Source: UBA5499 sp002426275 (GTDB lineage: Bacteria; Bacillota; DTU084). From it: a stretch of DNA of 28,002 nucleotides. Shown here piece by piece: positions 7,650 through 14,639 of the stretch. Within the stretch, counting starts at the first letter, position 1. Each line of letters opens with the position of its first letter. The position numbers and the translations under genes are program-made. Location: NCBI GenBank assembly GCA_937888735.1, contig CALASN010000015.1, positions 1 through 28,002 of the forward strand, in the 5' to 3' direction. The notes below the pieces were generated by a model. That model was not told where the DNA came from, did not search any database, and worked only from the letters and a program-made list of their open reading frames with translations.

Positions 7650-8894
7650 TTATTCGAGCCGCTCGATGGCGCAGCAGACTCTGTTTTTCCCCTGGTCTTT
7701 AGCTAAATACAGGGCTCTGTCCGCTTGCGCTAACAATTGCTCAAAGGTTGCGTCGCCTTTGGGGGCGGCGGCGATGCCGATGCTGATGGTGAGCTCCTCG
7801 GATACGTTAAGATCCAGCTGGGACATGCTTTTGCGAATTCGCTCGGCCACCTTTTGCGCTTGAGAGGAATCAAGATCGAACAAGGCAAGCAGAAACTCTT
7901 CGCCGCCGTAACGGGCGGCAAAATCTTTTTTGCGGATCGTTTCCTTCAGCAGTTTGCCTAAGCTTGCTAAAGCTTCGTCGCCCTTCAAATGGCCGAAGCG
8001 ATCGTTGAAGGATTTGAAGTCGTCTAAATCCAACATCAGCAGGGTGAGCTTTTTATTTTGAGCCAGCGCTTTTTCGCATTCCCGCTGGAAGTAGTGTAAA
8101 TTGTAAAGTCCGGTTTTACTGTCGGTTATGGATTGCAGCCAGATTTCCTCGTGCATCAGCGCCCTGGCGAGGGCGAAGGCTGCTTGCTTGGCAATGATTG
8201 CCAACAGGTCCCACAGTTCTTCGCAAGCTTTTCCGGCTGTAGGCGTCAGGAGCAAATAGGCCAGAGGCTTGTTGTCCATCCACAGCGGGATGGTCAGGAT
8301 CCCGTGCTGCCGGCGCCAGTGGATTTCTTTGCTGTTTTGGTCAATGCCCAGCCTGATAAGATGCTCGGTTCCGGTTGTCGCCAGTTTCTTCAGGCGCCCG
8401 TTGCCCGGCTGACAGAGATAGAGCGCGCTGCTCTTGTAAGGGATCACCTCTGAGAGCTTCGTAACGATCAGCTTGGCTGTATCTTTTAAGCGCAGCGCGC
8501 TGCTGAAGGCGGAGGCGAATTCGTTGATAGTGTTCAGATCCGAGACTTTTTGCTGCAAAGCATTGTTTGCGGCTTCAAGCTTCTTGGTATAAAGCTCAAG
8601 GCTGTCCATTTCCCTGGACTTATGCGCCATGTATTCCTGATAAGCCAGGCTGTAGGCCATGATGAGCTCCAACAGCAGATTGAATGATTCCAGCGTGCGG
8701 CCGGGAATTTTAACAGGCTGCGTCTGCGCCAGAATTTTTTGCAGCGCTTGGCCGTGTAATTCCACAATTTCTTCGGGACCGATCCCACGTTCCATCAATT
8801 TGCGCCCGAATAAGGACGCCTGATAGAGAGCTGTTTCGCTTTGCTGCGCCAGATAATCTTGCAGGATGGGATAGTATTTTTCCAAAAGCTCCAT
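7650..8894 (-). CDS. Diguanylate cyclase with RsbU-like N-terminus, GAF and GGDEF domains
   Basis: The 414 residues read as three parts. Residues 1-95 are helical and resemble the N-terminal domain of RsbU (LFGRKLMERGIGPEEIVELH), the part known to bind RsbT. A predicted coiled stretch at 95-120 leads into a GAF-like domain (about 125-245, starting NEFASAFSSALRLKDTAKLI). The C-terminal GGDEF domain (about 250-414) has TGLYN, LDLDDFKSFND, an intact GGEEF active site at 330-334 and an inhibitory RxxD site (R321-D324) five residues upstream. It should make c-di-GMP from two GTP with product feedback. ATG 8894 follows GGGAGG at 7 nt spacing. It is the last gene of the stressosome operon, 13 bp after rsbX, which makes it the likely output. 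No EAL domain is present. Confidence 0.92.
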   Translation of the reverse strand: MELLEKYYPILQDYLAQQSETALYQASLFGRKLMERGIGPEEIVELHGQALQKILAQTQPVKIPGRTLESFNLLLELIMAYSLAYQEYMAHKSREMDSLELYTKKLEAANNALQQKVSDLNTINEFASAFSSALRLKDTAKLIVTKLSEVIPYKSSALYLCQPGNGRLKKLATTGTEHLIRLGIDQNSKEIHWRRQHGILTIPLWMDNKPLAYLLLTPTAGKACEELWDLLAIIAKQAAFALARALMHEEIWLQSITDSKTGLYNLHYFQRECEKALAQNKKLTLLMLDLDDFKSFNDRFGHLKGDEALASLGKLLKETIRKKDFAARYGGEEFLLALFDLDSSQAQKVAERIRKSMSQLDLNVSEELTISIGIAAAPKGDATFEQLLAQADRALYLAKDQGKNRVCCAIERLE

Positions 8895-8907
8895 GGGTGA
8901 GCCTCCC

Positions 8908-9495
8908 TTATTTGGCTACCAATATTGCTTGGTCATCTTCTATTTTACCATATTTCATGGCAATGCTTTCTGCCAAATCTTGTGCTGCGGTCAGTCCTAA
9001 GCCGCCGTCAGGAGATAACAATTTCGCCAGATCCGTCAGCGGGCCGATGCCGTCCGAATTCACGATTAGGATTTGACCTTCGCTGTAAGGCCTGGACCAA
9101 GAGGCGAGGGAAGAGGGAAGGCTGTAACCTGCGATGCCGCCATTGGAGAAAGGGGTAAAATGGTCTTTGCCGTAAAATGCGATGCTGATATTGCCGACGG
9201 CGATTCCCCGCCAAAGTTTTTTCTCTAAGTCAAGGTCAACGATTCCGATTACGGCTCCCCTGGTGCCGATGAGTTTTCTGTGACAGGATTGAATCAGCTT
9301 TGGCAGCAAGCGCTCTTCCACCGATAGTGCCGCTTGCGCCGCTTGGGCTGCCAGCTGCGCTTCCAGGCCATGGCCTAAACCGTCGATTACGCACAGCCGC
9401 TTTATCCGCTCAAAGCTGTGAATGAGAACCGCATCTCCGCAGAAATCCTCGCCGCGCTTGGATCTGCACACTTGTCCGAAAGTTATTTCAGCCAT
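8908..9495 (-). CDS. rsbX: RsbX-like PP2C-type serine/threonine phosphatase
   Basis: This is a 195-residue stand-alone PP2C/SpoIIE-type phosphatase, close to Bacillus RsbX in length. Metal-binding motifs are VIDGLGHGLEA (Asp38), the GNI segment in the middle, NSDGIGP, and the C-terminal DDQAILVAK. In known stressosomes RsbX removes phosphate from RsbS and RsbR and so resets the complex. The start at 9495 overlaps the end of rsbT by 13 bp; no strong ribosome-binding site is seen, so translational coupling is likely. No sensor domain is attached, which fits RsbX rather than RsbU or RsbP. Confidence 0.9.
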   Translation of the reverse strand: MAEITFGQVCRSKRGEDFCGDAVLIHSFERIKRLCVIDGLGHGLEAQLAAQAAQAALSVEERLLPKLIQSCHRKLIGTRGAVIGIVDLDLEKKLWRGIAVGNISIAFYGKDHFTPFSNGGIAGYSLPSSLASWSRPYSEGQILIVNSDGIGPLTDLAKLLSPDGGLGLTAAQDLAESIAMKYGKIEDDQAILVAK

Positions 9496-9881
9496 TTGCG
9501 CGCCAAAATTCTTGTTCCCTTGCCCTGGACTGTGTCAAGATCGAAAAAGTCCATCAGCCTTTTGGCCCCCGGCAGGCCGGCTCCCAGCCCGCCGCTGGTG
9601 CTGTAACCGTCGCTTAGGGCCAGTTCGCAGTCCCCGATCCCAGGGCCGTCGTCTTCCACGATCACCTCAATGCCGGTCCGGCCATTGCTCTTCAAAGGCT
9701 GAACGCTCATCAGGCCGTGCCCGGCATAGAGGACTACATTACGTACGAGCTCTGAAACGGCGGTGGCAATTCGCACCTGATCGACTGCGCCGAAACCAAG
9801 TTGCCGGGCGAGCTCTCGGGCAGCCTGACGGGCGCTGACAATATCGTATTCGTTTTCAATGCGTATTTTCAGCTCACCCAT
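9483..9881 (-). CDS. rsbT: RsbT-like serine/threonine switch kinase
   Basis: RsbT is a 132-residue GHKL-fold kinase that phosphorylates RsbS and RsbR in the stressosome and, once released, activates its output partner. The N-box SELVRNVVLYAGHG (Asn48), the ATP-lid part VEDDGPGIGDCELAL and the GGLGAGLPGAKRLMDFF segment are all clear. The start ATG at 9881 is 1 nt after the rsbS stop and is preceded by GAGGAG at 7 nt spacing; the longer open frame upstream is only the rsbS region in another frame. Its normal partner RsbU is absent here. Instead an RsbU-like domain is fused to the diguanylate cyclase two genes downstream. Confidence 0.93.
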   Translation of the reverse strand: MGELKIRIENEYDIVSARQAARELARQLGFGAVDQVRIATAVSELVRNVVLYAGHGLMSVQPLKSNGRTGIEVIVEDDGPGIGDCELALSDGYSTSGGLGAGLPGAKRLMDFFDLDTVQGKGTRILARKWLK

Positions 9882-9882
9882 A

Positions 9883-10239
9883 CTATCGCTCCTCGCAGTT
9901 CCGCAGCTTATCCAACCCTCGCTGTAGGTCCAGGGCCGTGTCAATGCCACGCAGATCCAACCCCATTTCCACAAGGGTGATGGCAACTGCGGGATTCATT
10001 CCAGTTACAATCACCTGAATTCCCATGAGTTTAGCCAGTTTGCACAATTCCAGCAGCGCTTTGGTGACGAAACTGTCCACTAGATCAAGGGCAGTGAGAT
10101 CGATCACCAGGCCGCGGGTTTGGGGCTGCTTCAATTTGGACAGCAGCTTCTGCTGGAAATCCAAGACGCTTTGATCGTGCAGGGCTTCCTGGATGCTGGT
10201 GATCCAAAAGCCGTCCACCATAAGGATGGGCACTTCCAT
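9883..10239 (-). CDS. rsbS: RsbS-like STAS-domain stressosome scaffold
   Basis: This is a single STAS domain of 118 residues. It contains VIDLTALDLVDSFVTKALLE with Ser56 at the place of the serine that RsbT phosphorylates in Bacillus RsbS, and the late VTGMNPAVAITLVEMGLDL typical of RsbS. Non-phosphorylated RsbS holds RsbT in the complex. The start at 10239 follows GAGGAG, which overlaps the end of rsbR five bases upstream. Gene order R-S-T-X is the same as in known stressosome operons. Confidence 0.94.
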   Translation of the reverse strand: MEVPILMVDGFWITSIQEALHDQSVLDFQQKLLSKLKQPQTRGLVIDLTALDLVDSFVTKALLELCKLAKLMGIQVIVTGMNPAVAITLVEMGLDLRGIDTALDLQRGLDKLRNCEER

Positions 10240-10244
10240 TTTCC

Positions 10245-11051
10245 TTACTCCTCGACGAACTTCTGTAATTTATAATTATTCCAGGTCAATGCCAGCTCCA
10301 CGCCTGCCTGCAGAGAATTTTTGGTGACTATGTCGTTAAAATCAATGCCCAGCTTGACGATCGTCTGAGCGAACTCCGGCCGGATTCCCACCAGAATGCA
10401 GCGAGCTCCCAGCAGCCTTGCCGCCTGGACGGTTTTGATGATGTGATGCGCAACTTGAGTATCCACGATTGGCACGCCGCTGATGTCGATCAGCACCACT
10501 TCGGCTTTATTGGCGATGATCCCATCCAGGAGATTATCCATCACCTGTTTTCCCCGCTGTGTGTCGATGGTGCCGATCAGAGGCACCACAAGGATGTGAT
10601 CGAAAATGGGGATTACCGGCGTCGAAAGTTCCAGCAGCGCCTGGCCTTGTTTGGTGATGATGTCTTGCTGCGTTCGCAGCGCGATATTGATCAGCTCTGA
10701 TTTTGCCAGCTCAATGGGGGCGGCAAGGAGTTTATAGTCTTGCAGCTCTTCGTTAGGCTGCTTCAGAACGGTGATCACGGTCAGCTCCAGCATGCGGTCT
10801 AGGAGAAAGCGAAGGTGGTCCACAGAATCTCCGGCCAGAATAGTCTGCCTGGTCAATCTGGTCACCAGGGAAACTAAACTGTCCTTTCGGTCTTGCAGCT
10901 GAGAGCTGAAAGCTTCCACAAGTTCATGGATGATGGAGTTTATTGTCTGGCCACCCAATGTCTGGGAAGGGAACTCAGAGGAAGCTAATTTTTGAATTTT
11001 TTGGGCAATTTGTTCTTTGTTTTGGGCAAAACGCTCTATAAGTTCGTCCAT
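10245..11051 (-). CDS. rsbR: RsbR-like stressosome co-antagonist with C-terminal STAS domain
   Basis: The 268 residues comprise a helical N-terminal sensor region (about 1-140) and a STAS domain (about 148-262). The two threonines that RsbT phosphorylates in Bacillus RsbR are conserved in context: Thr164 in TIDTQRGK and Thr198 in GVPIVDTQVAHHII. The N-terminal region looks more like the RsbRD-type helical domain than a known PAS or haem domain, so the signal it senses cannot be read from sequence. I chose ATG 11051 because GGAGGG sits 7 nt upstream; an earlier in-frame ATG at 11066 overlaps that site and is unlikely. It is the first gene of the operon, with a promoter candidate at 11088-11116. 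Confidence 0.92.
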   Translation of the reverse strand: MDELIERFAQNKEQIAQKIQKLASSEFPSQTLGGQTINSIIHELVEAFSSQLQDRKDSLVSLVTRLTRQTILAGDSVDHLRFLLDRMLELTVITVLKQPNEELQDYKLLAAPIELAKSELINIALRTQQDIITKQGQALLELSTPVIPIFDHILVVPLIGTIDTQRGKQVMDNLLDGIIANKAEVVLIDISGVPIVDTQVAHHIIKTVQAARLLGARCILVGIRPEFAQTIVKLGIDFNDIVTKNSLQAGVELALTWNNYKLQKFVEE

Positions 11052-11087
11052 GATGTATCCCTCCATTTTAAAAATAATGCCGTCTCC

Positions 11088-11116
11088 ATTTTAGCACTTT
11101 GAATTTGGTAGGACAA
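11088..11116 (-). promoter_or_regulatory. Predicted sigma-A-type promoter for the stressosome operon
   Basis: Reading the minus strand, TTGTCC (11111-11116) and TAAAAT (11088-11093) are separated by 17 nt, about 40 bp before rsbR. This is a fair match to TTGACA/TATAAT and is the only good candidate in the divergent gap. No sigma-B-like promoter (GTTT and GGGTAT type) is visible. Confidence 0.5.
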
Positions 11117-11136
11117 TCCATGGGGAGGAATTTTCG

Positions 11137-11400
11137 ATGCCTTCAAGCCAGGCAAAAGCAAAAATACAAAATGTGCGCTCCTGGCTACTCCGCAAAAACA
11201 ACCTCAACTGGATTTTTCTCAAAGAAGCAATGATTATTCTTTGTTTAGCCATGACTTGCGCCGCCGTATGCTTGGGAGCGGAATACGATCGCCACCGCGC
11301 CGGCCGGCGGGTACCTGCCTTTTCAGGGCATTTATGGCAGTTTTACGCAAATGATGAAAGAGAAGAATACGATCGTTGGGTACTTGAGAAAGGAAGGTAA
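11137..11400 (+). CDS. Small hypothetical protein with one membrane segment (doubtful)
   Basis: This is an 87-codon frame with a good ribosome-binding site (GGGGAGGA, 8 nt before the ATG), divergent from rsbR. It has a basic N-terminus, a hydrophobic stretch at about residues 25-47 (from WIFLKEAM to AAVCLGAEY) and a charged tail. I do not recognise it. From 11255 another frame on the same strand is open to 11521 and has equally protein-like content, so the gene may be frameshifted, or the second frame may be the real one. A terminator at 11587-11614 ends the unit. Confidence 0.35.
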   Translation: MPSSQAKAKIQNVRSWLLRKNNLNWIFLKEAMIILCLAMTCAAVCLGAEYDRHRAGRRVPAFSGHLWQFYANDEREEYDRWVLEKGR

Positions 11401-11521
11401 GCCGAAGGTATGCGAGAAGCCAATTCGATTGTGGACGTGTTGCAAGAGCGGTTTGGTAACGTGGCTCAAGAGAATTCATGATGAGAAGCTCCTCAATGAG
11501 TTAACAGCGCCAGGTCGCTAA
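11255..11521 (+). other. Overlapping open frame, possible remnant or frameshifted gene end
   Basis: This open stretch of 88 codons has no early start; the first ATG is at 11351 and would give 56 residues beginning MMKEKNTIVGYLRKEGKPK. The frame contains two related blocks, ERNTI...GGYL and EKNTIVGYL, which come from an imperfect DNA repeat (11282-11317 and 11366-11386). The lysine-rich tail ending LLNELTAPGR looks protein-like, but I recognise no family. It could be the continuation of the upstream small gene after a frameshift, or a decayed mobile-element fragment. Confidence 0.2.
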
Positions 11522-11586
11522 TGTGGAGGAATTCAAAAAGACGTTGTCCCATAAGAGTGTGACCCAGGTGAAATCCCTTCATGTCA

Positions 11587-11614
11587 GGGGCTACGATTTG
11601 TCGCGGCCCCTTTT
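11587..11614 (+). terminator. Predicted intrinsic terminator
   Basis: GGGGC (11587-11591) pairs with GCCCC (11606-11610), and inside it CGA pairs with TCG around a TTTG loop. TTTT follows at 11611-11614. It closes the small locus downstream of the stressosome operon and separates it from the polyamine genes. Confidence 0.55.
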
Positions 11615-11719
11615 CTGATGCGGCGCGACCAGGAGATAAAATGCTGTTATGCGGTTGTAAATGAAAAATTGCGCTCTGCTCAATCCATTTTTACTCTTTC
11701 TTTTTCGTAGCCTTTTTGC

Positions 11720-11725
11720 TATACT
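11720..11725 (+). promoter_or_regulatory. -10-like element upstream of the arginine decarboxylase gene
   Basis: TATACT matches the -10 consensus in five of six positions and sits about 85 bp before the arginine decarboxylase start. No good -35 box lies 16-18 nt upstream; the region there is pyrimidine-rich. It is the best promoter candidate in the 11615-11811 gap, but weak evidence alone. Confidence 0.35.
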
Positions 11726-11811
11726 AAGACAGGATTCAAGCTAGCATCATGGCCTGCCGGCCTGGTGGTTAGCCCGGAAGCCTCTAATATCTGTAGAATG
11801 GGGTGGAAGAC

Positions 11812-12270
11812 TTGCTACCAACACCGAAAAAATTTACGCTGGTCTCCGGCAGCGCTGAGGGACCGTCAAGCTTAAATGCTTTCGACAATGCGCTATTAGC
11901 CGCGGGAATTGGGAACCTCAATTTGCTGAAAGTCAGCAGCATCCTGCCTCCAGGCTGTGAATTTGTGGAGAAATTGGACATCCCTCCAGGTTCCTTGACG
12001 CCGACAGCCTATGGGGCTGCCCTCAGCACAAAGAAGGGCGAGCTGATTTCAGCGGCCGTGGGCATTGGCTTCAGCGCCGATTCTTATGGCGTCATCATGG
12101 AATTTTCGGGTTCCTGTTCCAGCCGGGAAGCGGAAGCGCAAGTGACGGCTATGGTAAAAGCTGCCTTCGCCGAGCGGAAGGTGCCTTTGGCGAAAGTGAT
12201 GACCAAGTCAGTGGAGCACGTGGTTGCAGAGAACGGCTGCGCTTTCGCGGCGGTGGCTCTGTGGTATTAA
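11812..12270 (+). CDS. pdaD: Pyruvoyl-dependent arginine decarboxylase
   Basis: This 152-residue proenzyme decarboxylates arginine to agmatine. It is of the pyruvoyl type first known from methanogens, and distinct from the PLP-dependent SpeA. It cleaves itself between two serines to form the pyruvoyl group; the site is Ser42-Ser43 in KVSSILPPG. Other family features are LVSGSAEG, LNAFDNALLAAGIGN, TPTAYGAALS and the C-terminal EHVVAENGCAFAAVALWY. I chose TTG 11812 (MLPTPKKFTL) with GGGGTGG upstream; GTG 11803 overlaps that site and would add three residues. Spermidine synthase starts 20 bp downstream and agmatinase after that, so the product feeds straight into the next genes. Confidence 0.93.
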   Translation: MLPTPKKFTLVSGSAEGPSSLNAFDNALLAAGIGNLNLLKVSSILPPGCEFVEKLDIPPGSLTPTAYGAALSTKKGELISAAVGIGFSADSYGVIMEFSGSCSSREAEAQVTAMVKAAFAERKVPLAKVMTKSVEHVVAENGCAFAAVALWY

Positions 12271-12290
12271 GGTAACTTAAGGAGGTTAAA

Positions 12291-13130
12291 ATGGAGCTTT
12301 GGTTTACAGAACGGCAAACTAAAAGCCTGGCCATCTCGATGCGGGTGCGGCAGAACCTGCATCGGGAGCGATCTCCCTATCAGGAGATTGCGGTCTTGGA
12401 AACCGAGCAGTATGGAAAACTGCTGGTGATCGACGACGCAGTGATGCTAACCACTGCCGATGAGTTCGTCTACCATGAGTTAATCGCGCATCTGCCCATG
12501 TTCACCCATGGGAATGTGGAGCGCGCCGCCGTAATCGGGGGCGGCGACGGAGGCACGATTCGGGAGCTTCTGCGTCACCGTTCATTACAAGAAGCATATT
12601 TGCTGGAATTAGACGAGCGGGTGGTGCGCGTCTGCCAGGAGTATCTGCCGGAAGTCGCCTCAGGGCTTTCCGATGCCAGGGTCCGCATGGAGTTCGGCGA
12701 TGGAATCAAACGGATAGCGGAGTTTGAATCTTATTTTGACCTTGTGGTGGTGGATTCCACAGAGCCTGTGGGTCCGGGGGAGGTTCTTTTTTCCCGGGAG
12801 TTCTACGACTTGGTCCGTCGGTCTCTGCGTCCAGGCGGTTTGATGGTTGCCCAGACTGAATCCCCCTTTGTGAACAGACAGCTGATGGCCCAAACTCGGG
12901 AGAGAATCGGCGGGGCATTTCCAGAGACGTATGTTTATTTGGGGTCCATCCCAACATATCCCAGCGGCCTTTGGAGTTTTACCATAGGCTCCGCAGGGCC
13001 TGACCCGCGTCAGGCTGATTTGGCTGCCATAGCCAAAATGACGGCCGACTGGCCGCTTCGTTATTACAGCGCCCAAGTTCATAGCGCGGCTTTGAGCCTG
13101 CCGCCGTTCGTTCAGGAAATATACCGCTAA
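12291..13130 (+). CDS. speE: Spermidine synthase (polyamine aminopropyltransferase)
   Basis: SpeE transfers an aminopropyl group from decarboxylated SAM to putrescine, giving spermidine and MTA. The 279 residues include the substrate-gate region QYGKLLVIDDAVMLTTADEF, the nucleotide-binding VIGGGDGGTIREL (81-93), LLELDERVV, GDGIKRI and VVDSTEPVGPGEVLF with Asp155 as the expected catalytic aspartate. ATG 12291 follows TAAGGAGG at good spacing. The stop is immediately followed by the agmatinase ATG. No SAM decarboxylase (speD) is in the window, so decarboxylated SAM must come from a gene elsewhere, or the enzyme prefers another donor. Confidence 0.95.
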   Translation: MELWFTERQTKSLAISMRVRQNLHRERSPYQEIAVLETEQYGKLLVIDDAVMLTTADEFVYHELIAHLPMFTHGNVERAAVIGGGDGGTIRELLRHRSLQEAYLLELDERVVRVCQEYLPEVASGLSDARVRMEFGDGIKRIAEFESYFDLVVVDSTEPVGPGEVLFSREFYDLVRRSLRPGGLMVAQTESPFVNRQLMAQTRERIGGAFPETYVYLGSIPTYPSGLWSFTIGSAGPDPRQADLAAIAKMTADWPLRYYSAQVHSAALSLPPFVQEIYR

Positions 13131-14015
13131 ATGGCTGCGTTTTACTTTCCGCAAGCTCGTTTCCTGGGCGCGGAAACCGAGCCCGAGGCAGCCGAGGTAG
13201 TGATTTTTGGCGCTCCCATGGATGGCACTGTCACCTTCCGGCCCGGCGCGCGGCTGGCGCCGGGAAGAATCAGGGAGCTGTCCGTGGCCATCGAAACATA
13301 TAGCCCGTATCAGGATTTGGATCTGGAACGATTGCCGGTGGCGGATCTGGGCGATTTGCTGCTGCCTTTGGCGGACGCGGCCTCTGCTTTAAAACTGATC
13401 CGCGAGACGGCCGATGAAATTTACTCTCAGGGCAAGATCCCGGCGGCCTTGGGCGGGGAACACCTGATAAGCTTGCCGCTGATTGAGGCTGCGTTTAAAA
13501 AACATCCGGATCTTTGCGTGCTGCATTTGGATGCGCACACTGATCTGCGGGACACTTGGGAAGGAGAAAAGCTTTCCCATTCAACAGTGATGCGCAGGGT
13601 GGTGGAGACCGTCGGCGCGGGAAGGCTTTGGCAGCTGGGCGTTCGCTCGGGTACAGGCGCCGAATTTGCATATGCGAGGCAAGTCGGGCATATGCTGGCG
13701 TATGCGGAAGGAGAATTGGCAAGTCTTGTCGAAGTTCTCAATGATAGGCCAGTGTACCTATCTTTGGATATTGACGTTCTGGATCCGGCCTACGCGCCGG
13801 GAACAGGTACGCCTGAAGCTGGCGGCTTCAGTTCCAAAGAACTACTGCGGTTCATTTCCACTATTGTTCCCAGGTTGAACATTTGCGGATTTGATCTGGT
13901 AGAGGTGGCCCCCAATTACGATGAGGCGGAGCGCACCTGTATTTTGGCGGCCACGCTGCTGCGGGAATTGGCCATCGCCGCAATTAAATCTGTGAGAAGG
14001 AGTGTCCGAGGATGA
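13131..14015 (+). CDS. speB: Agmatinase (agmatine ureohydrolase)
   Basis: SpeB hydrolyses agmatine to putrescine and urea. It is a 294-residue member of the arginase/agmatinase (ureohydrolase) family. The dimanganese ligands are all present: His111 in GGEHLISL, Asp134, His136 and Asp138 in LDAHTDLRD, and Asp213 and Asp215 in SLDIDVLDPAYAPGTGTPE. The start ATG directly abuts the speE stop, so translation is probably coupled. Its 3' end overlaps the next gene by 4 bp (ATGA). With the decarboxylase and speE it completes arginine to agmatine to putrescine to spermidine. Confidence 0.95.
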   Translation: MAAFYFPQARFLGAETEPEAAEVVIFGAPMDGTVTFRPGARLAPGRIRELSVAIETYSPYQDLDLERLPVADLGDLLLPLADAASALKLIRETADEIYSQGKIPAALGGEHLISLPLIEAAFKKHPDLCVLHLDAHTDLRDTWEGEKLSHSTVMRRVVETVGAGRLWQLGVRSGTGAEFAYARQVGHMLAYAEGELASLVEVLNDRPVYLSLDIDVLDPAYAPGTGTPEAGGFSSKELLRFISTIVPRLNICGFDLVEVAPNYDEAERTCILAATLLRELAIAAIKSVRRSVRG

Positions 14016-14623
14016 AAAAAATGTTGATTTTGGGTTCCTTGCTGTTGATGGTTTCCAGCGTTTGTTTTGCGGCTCCCACCTTGAACGGACCTACCGGTTT
14101 AATCGAAGTACCCAGCTCCGATTCTTTGCAGGGCGGAGAATTTGATTTAGCGCTGCATCACGTCTACGATACGAACGTGCTCACCTTTTCCCTGGGGCTG
14201 ACAGACAGCTTGGAAGCCGGCGTTTCCGCTTGGAAAATTGATGAACATGATACCAGAACGGGCGGCTTTTTTAAGTACACTTTAATTCCCGAGAGCTCCC
14301 GGCAGATTGGTCTTGCCATAGGCGGGGGAGCGTATTCCAACTATAATTCCCTGTTCGTGGTGGGCAGCAAGTATCTGTCCGAGCTCGGCGCCCGGAGCCA
14401 TTTCGGGTTTGACACCTCCGGCGACGGCGTATTTTTCGCCGGCTTGAGCAAAAACTTAAATACCAAGAGCGGATATCCCAAGACGATCGCTATGGCCGAG
14501 CTTTACGGCGGCGATTTCAACGTTGGGCTGCGGATTTTGCTGACGAACGACGTTAACTTGGATCTTTCCCTGATTGATCTGGATGAGGCCATGATCGGTC
14601 TGGGCTTTCATAGTTCCTTTTAG
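14012..14623 (+). CDS. Predicted outer-membrane beta-barrel protein with YjbH-like N-terminus
   Basis: This is a 203-residue secreted protein. Residues 1-20 form a signal peptide (MKKMLILGSLLLMVSSVCFA). The mature start APTLNGPTGLIEVPSSDSL resembles the N-terminal motif of YjbH-like outer-membrane proteins. The rest alternates short polar and non-polar residues as in amphipathic strands (LALHHVYDT, LTFSLGLTDSLEAGVSAW, IGLAIGGGAY, VGLRILL, LDLSLIDL), and it ends in HSSF. A terminal Phe is the usual signal of outer-membrane barrels. The start overlaps speB by 4 bp, with AAGGAG 9 nt upstream. Eight or so strands would fit the length. The function is unknown; a soluble exported beta-protein is the main alternative. 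Confidence 0.7.
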   Translation: MKKMLILGSLLLMVSSVCFAAPTLNGPTGLIEVPSSDSLQGGEFDLALHHVYDTNVLTFSLGLTDSLEAGVSAWKIDEHDTRTGGFFKYTLIPESSRQIGLAIGGGAYSNYNSLFVVGSKYLSELGARSHFGFDTSGDGVFFAGLSKNLNTKSGYPKTIAMAELYGGDFNVGLRILLTNDVNLDLSLIDLDEAMIGLGFHSSF

Positions 14624-14639
14624 AGGAGTTGGATAGAGG

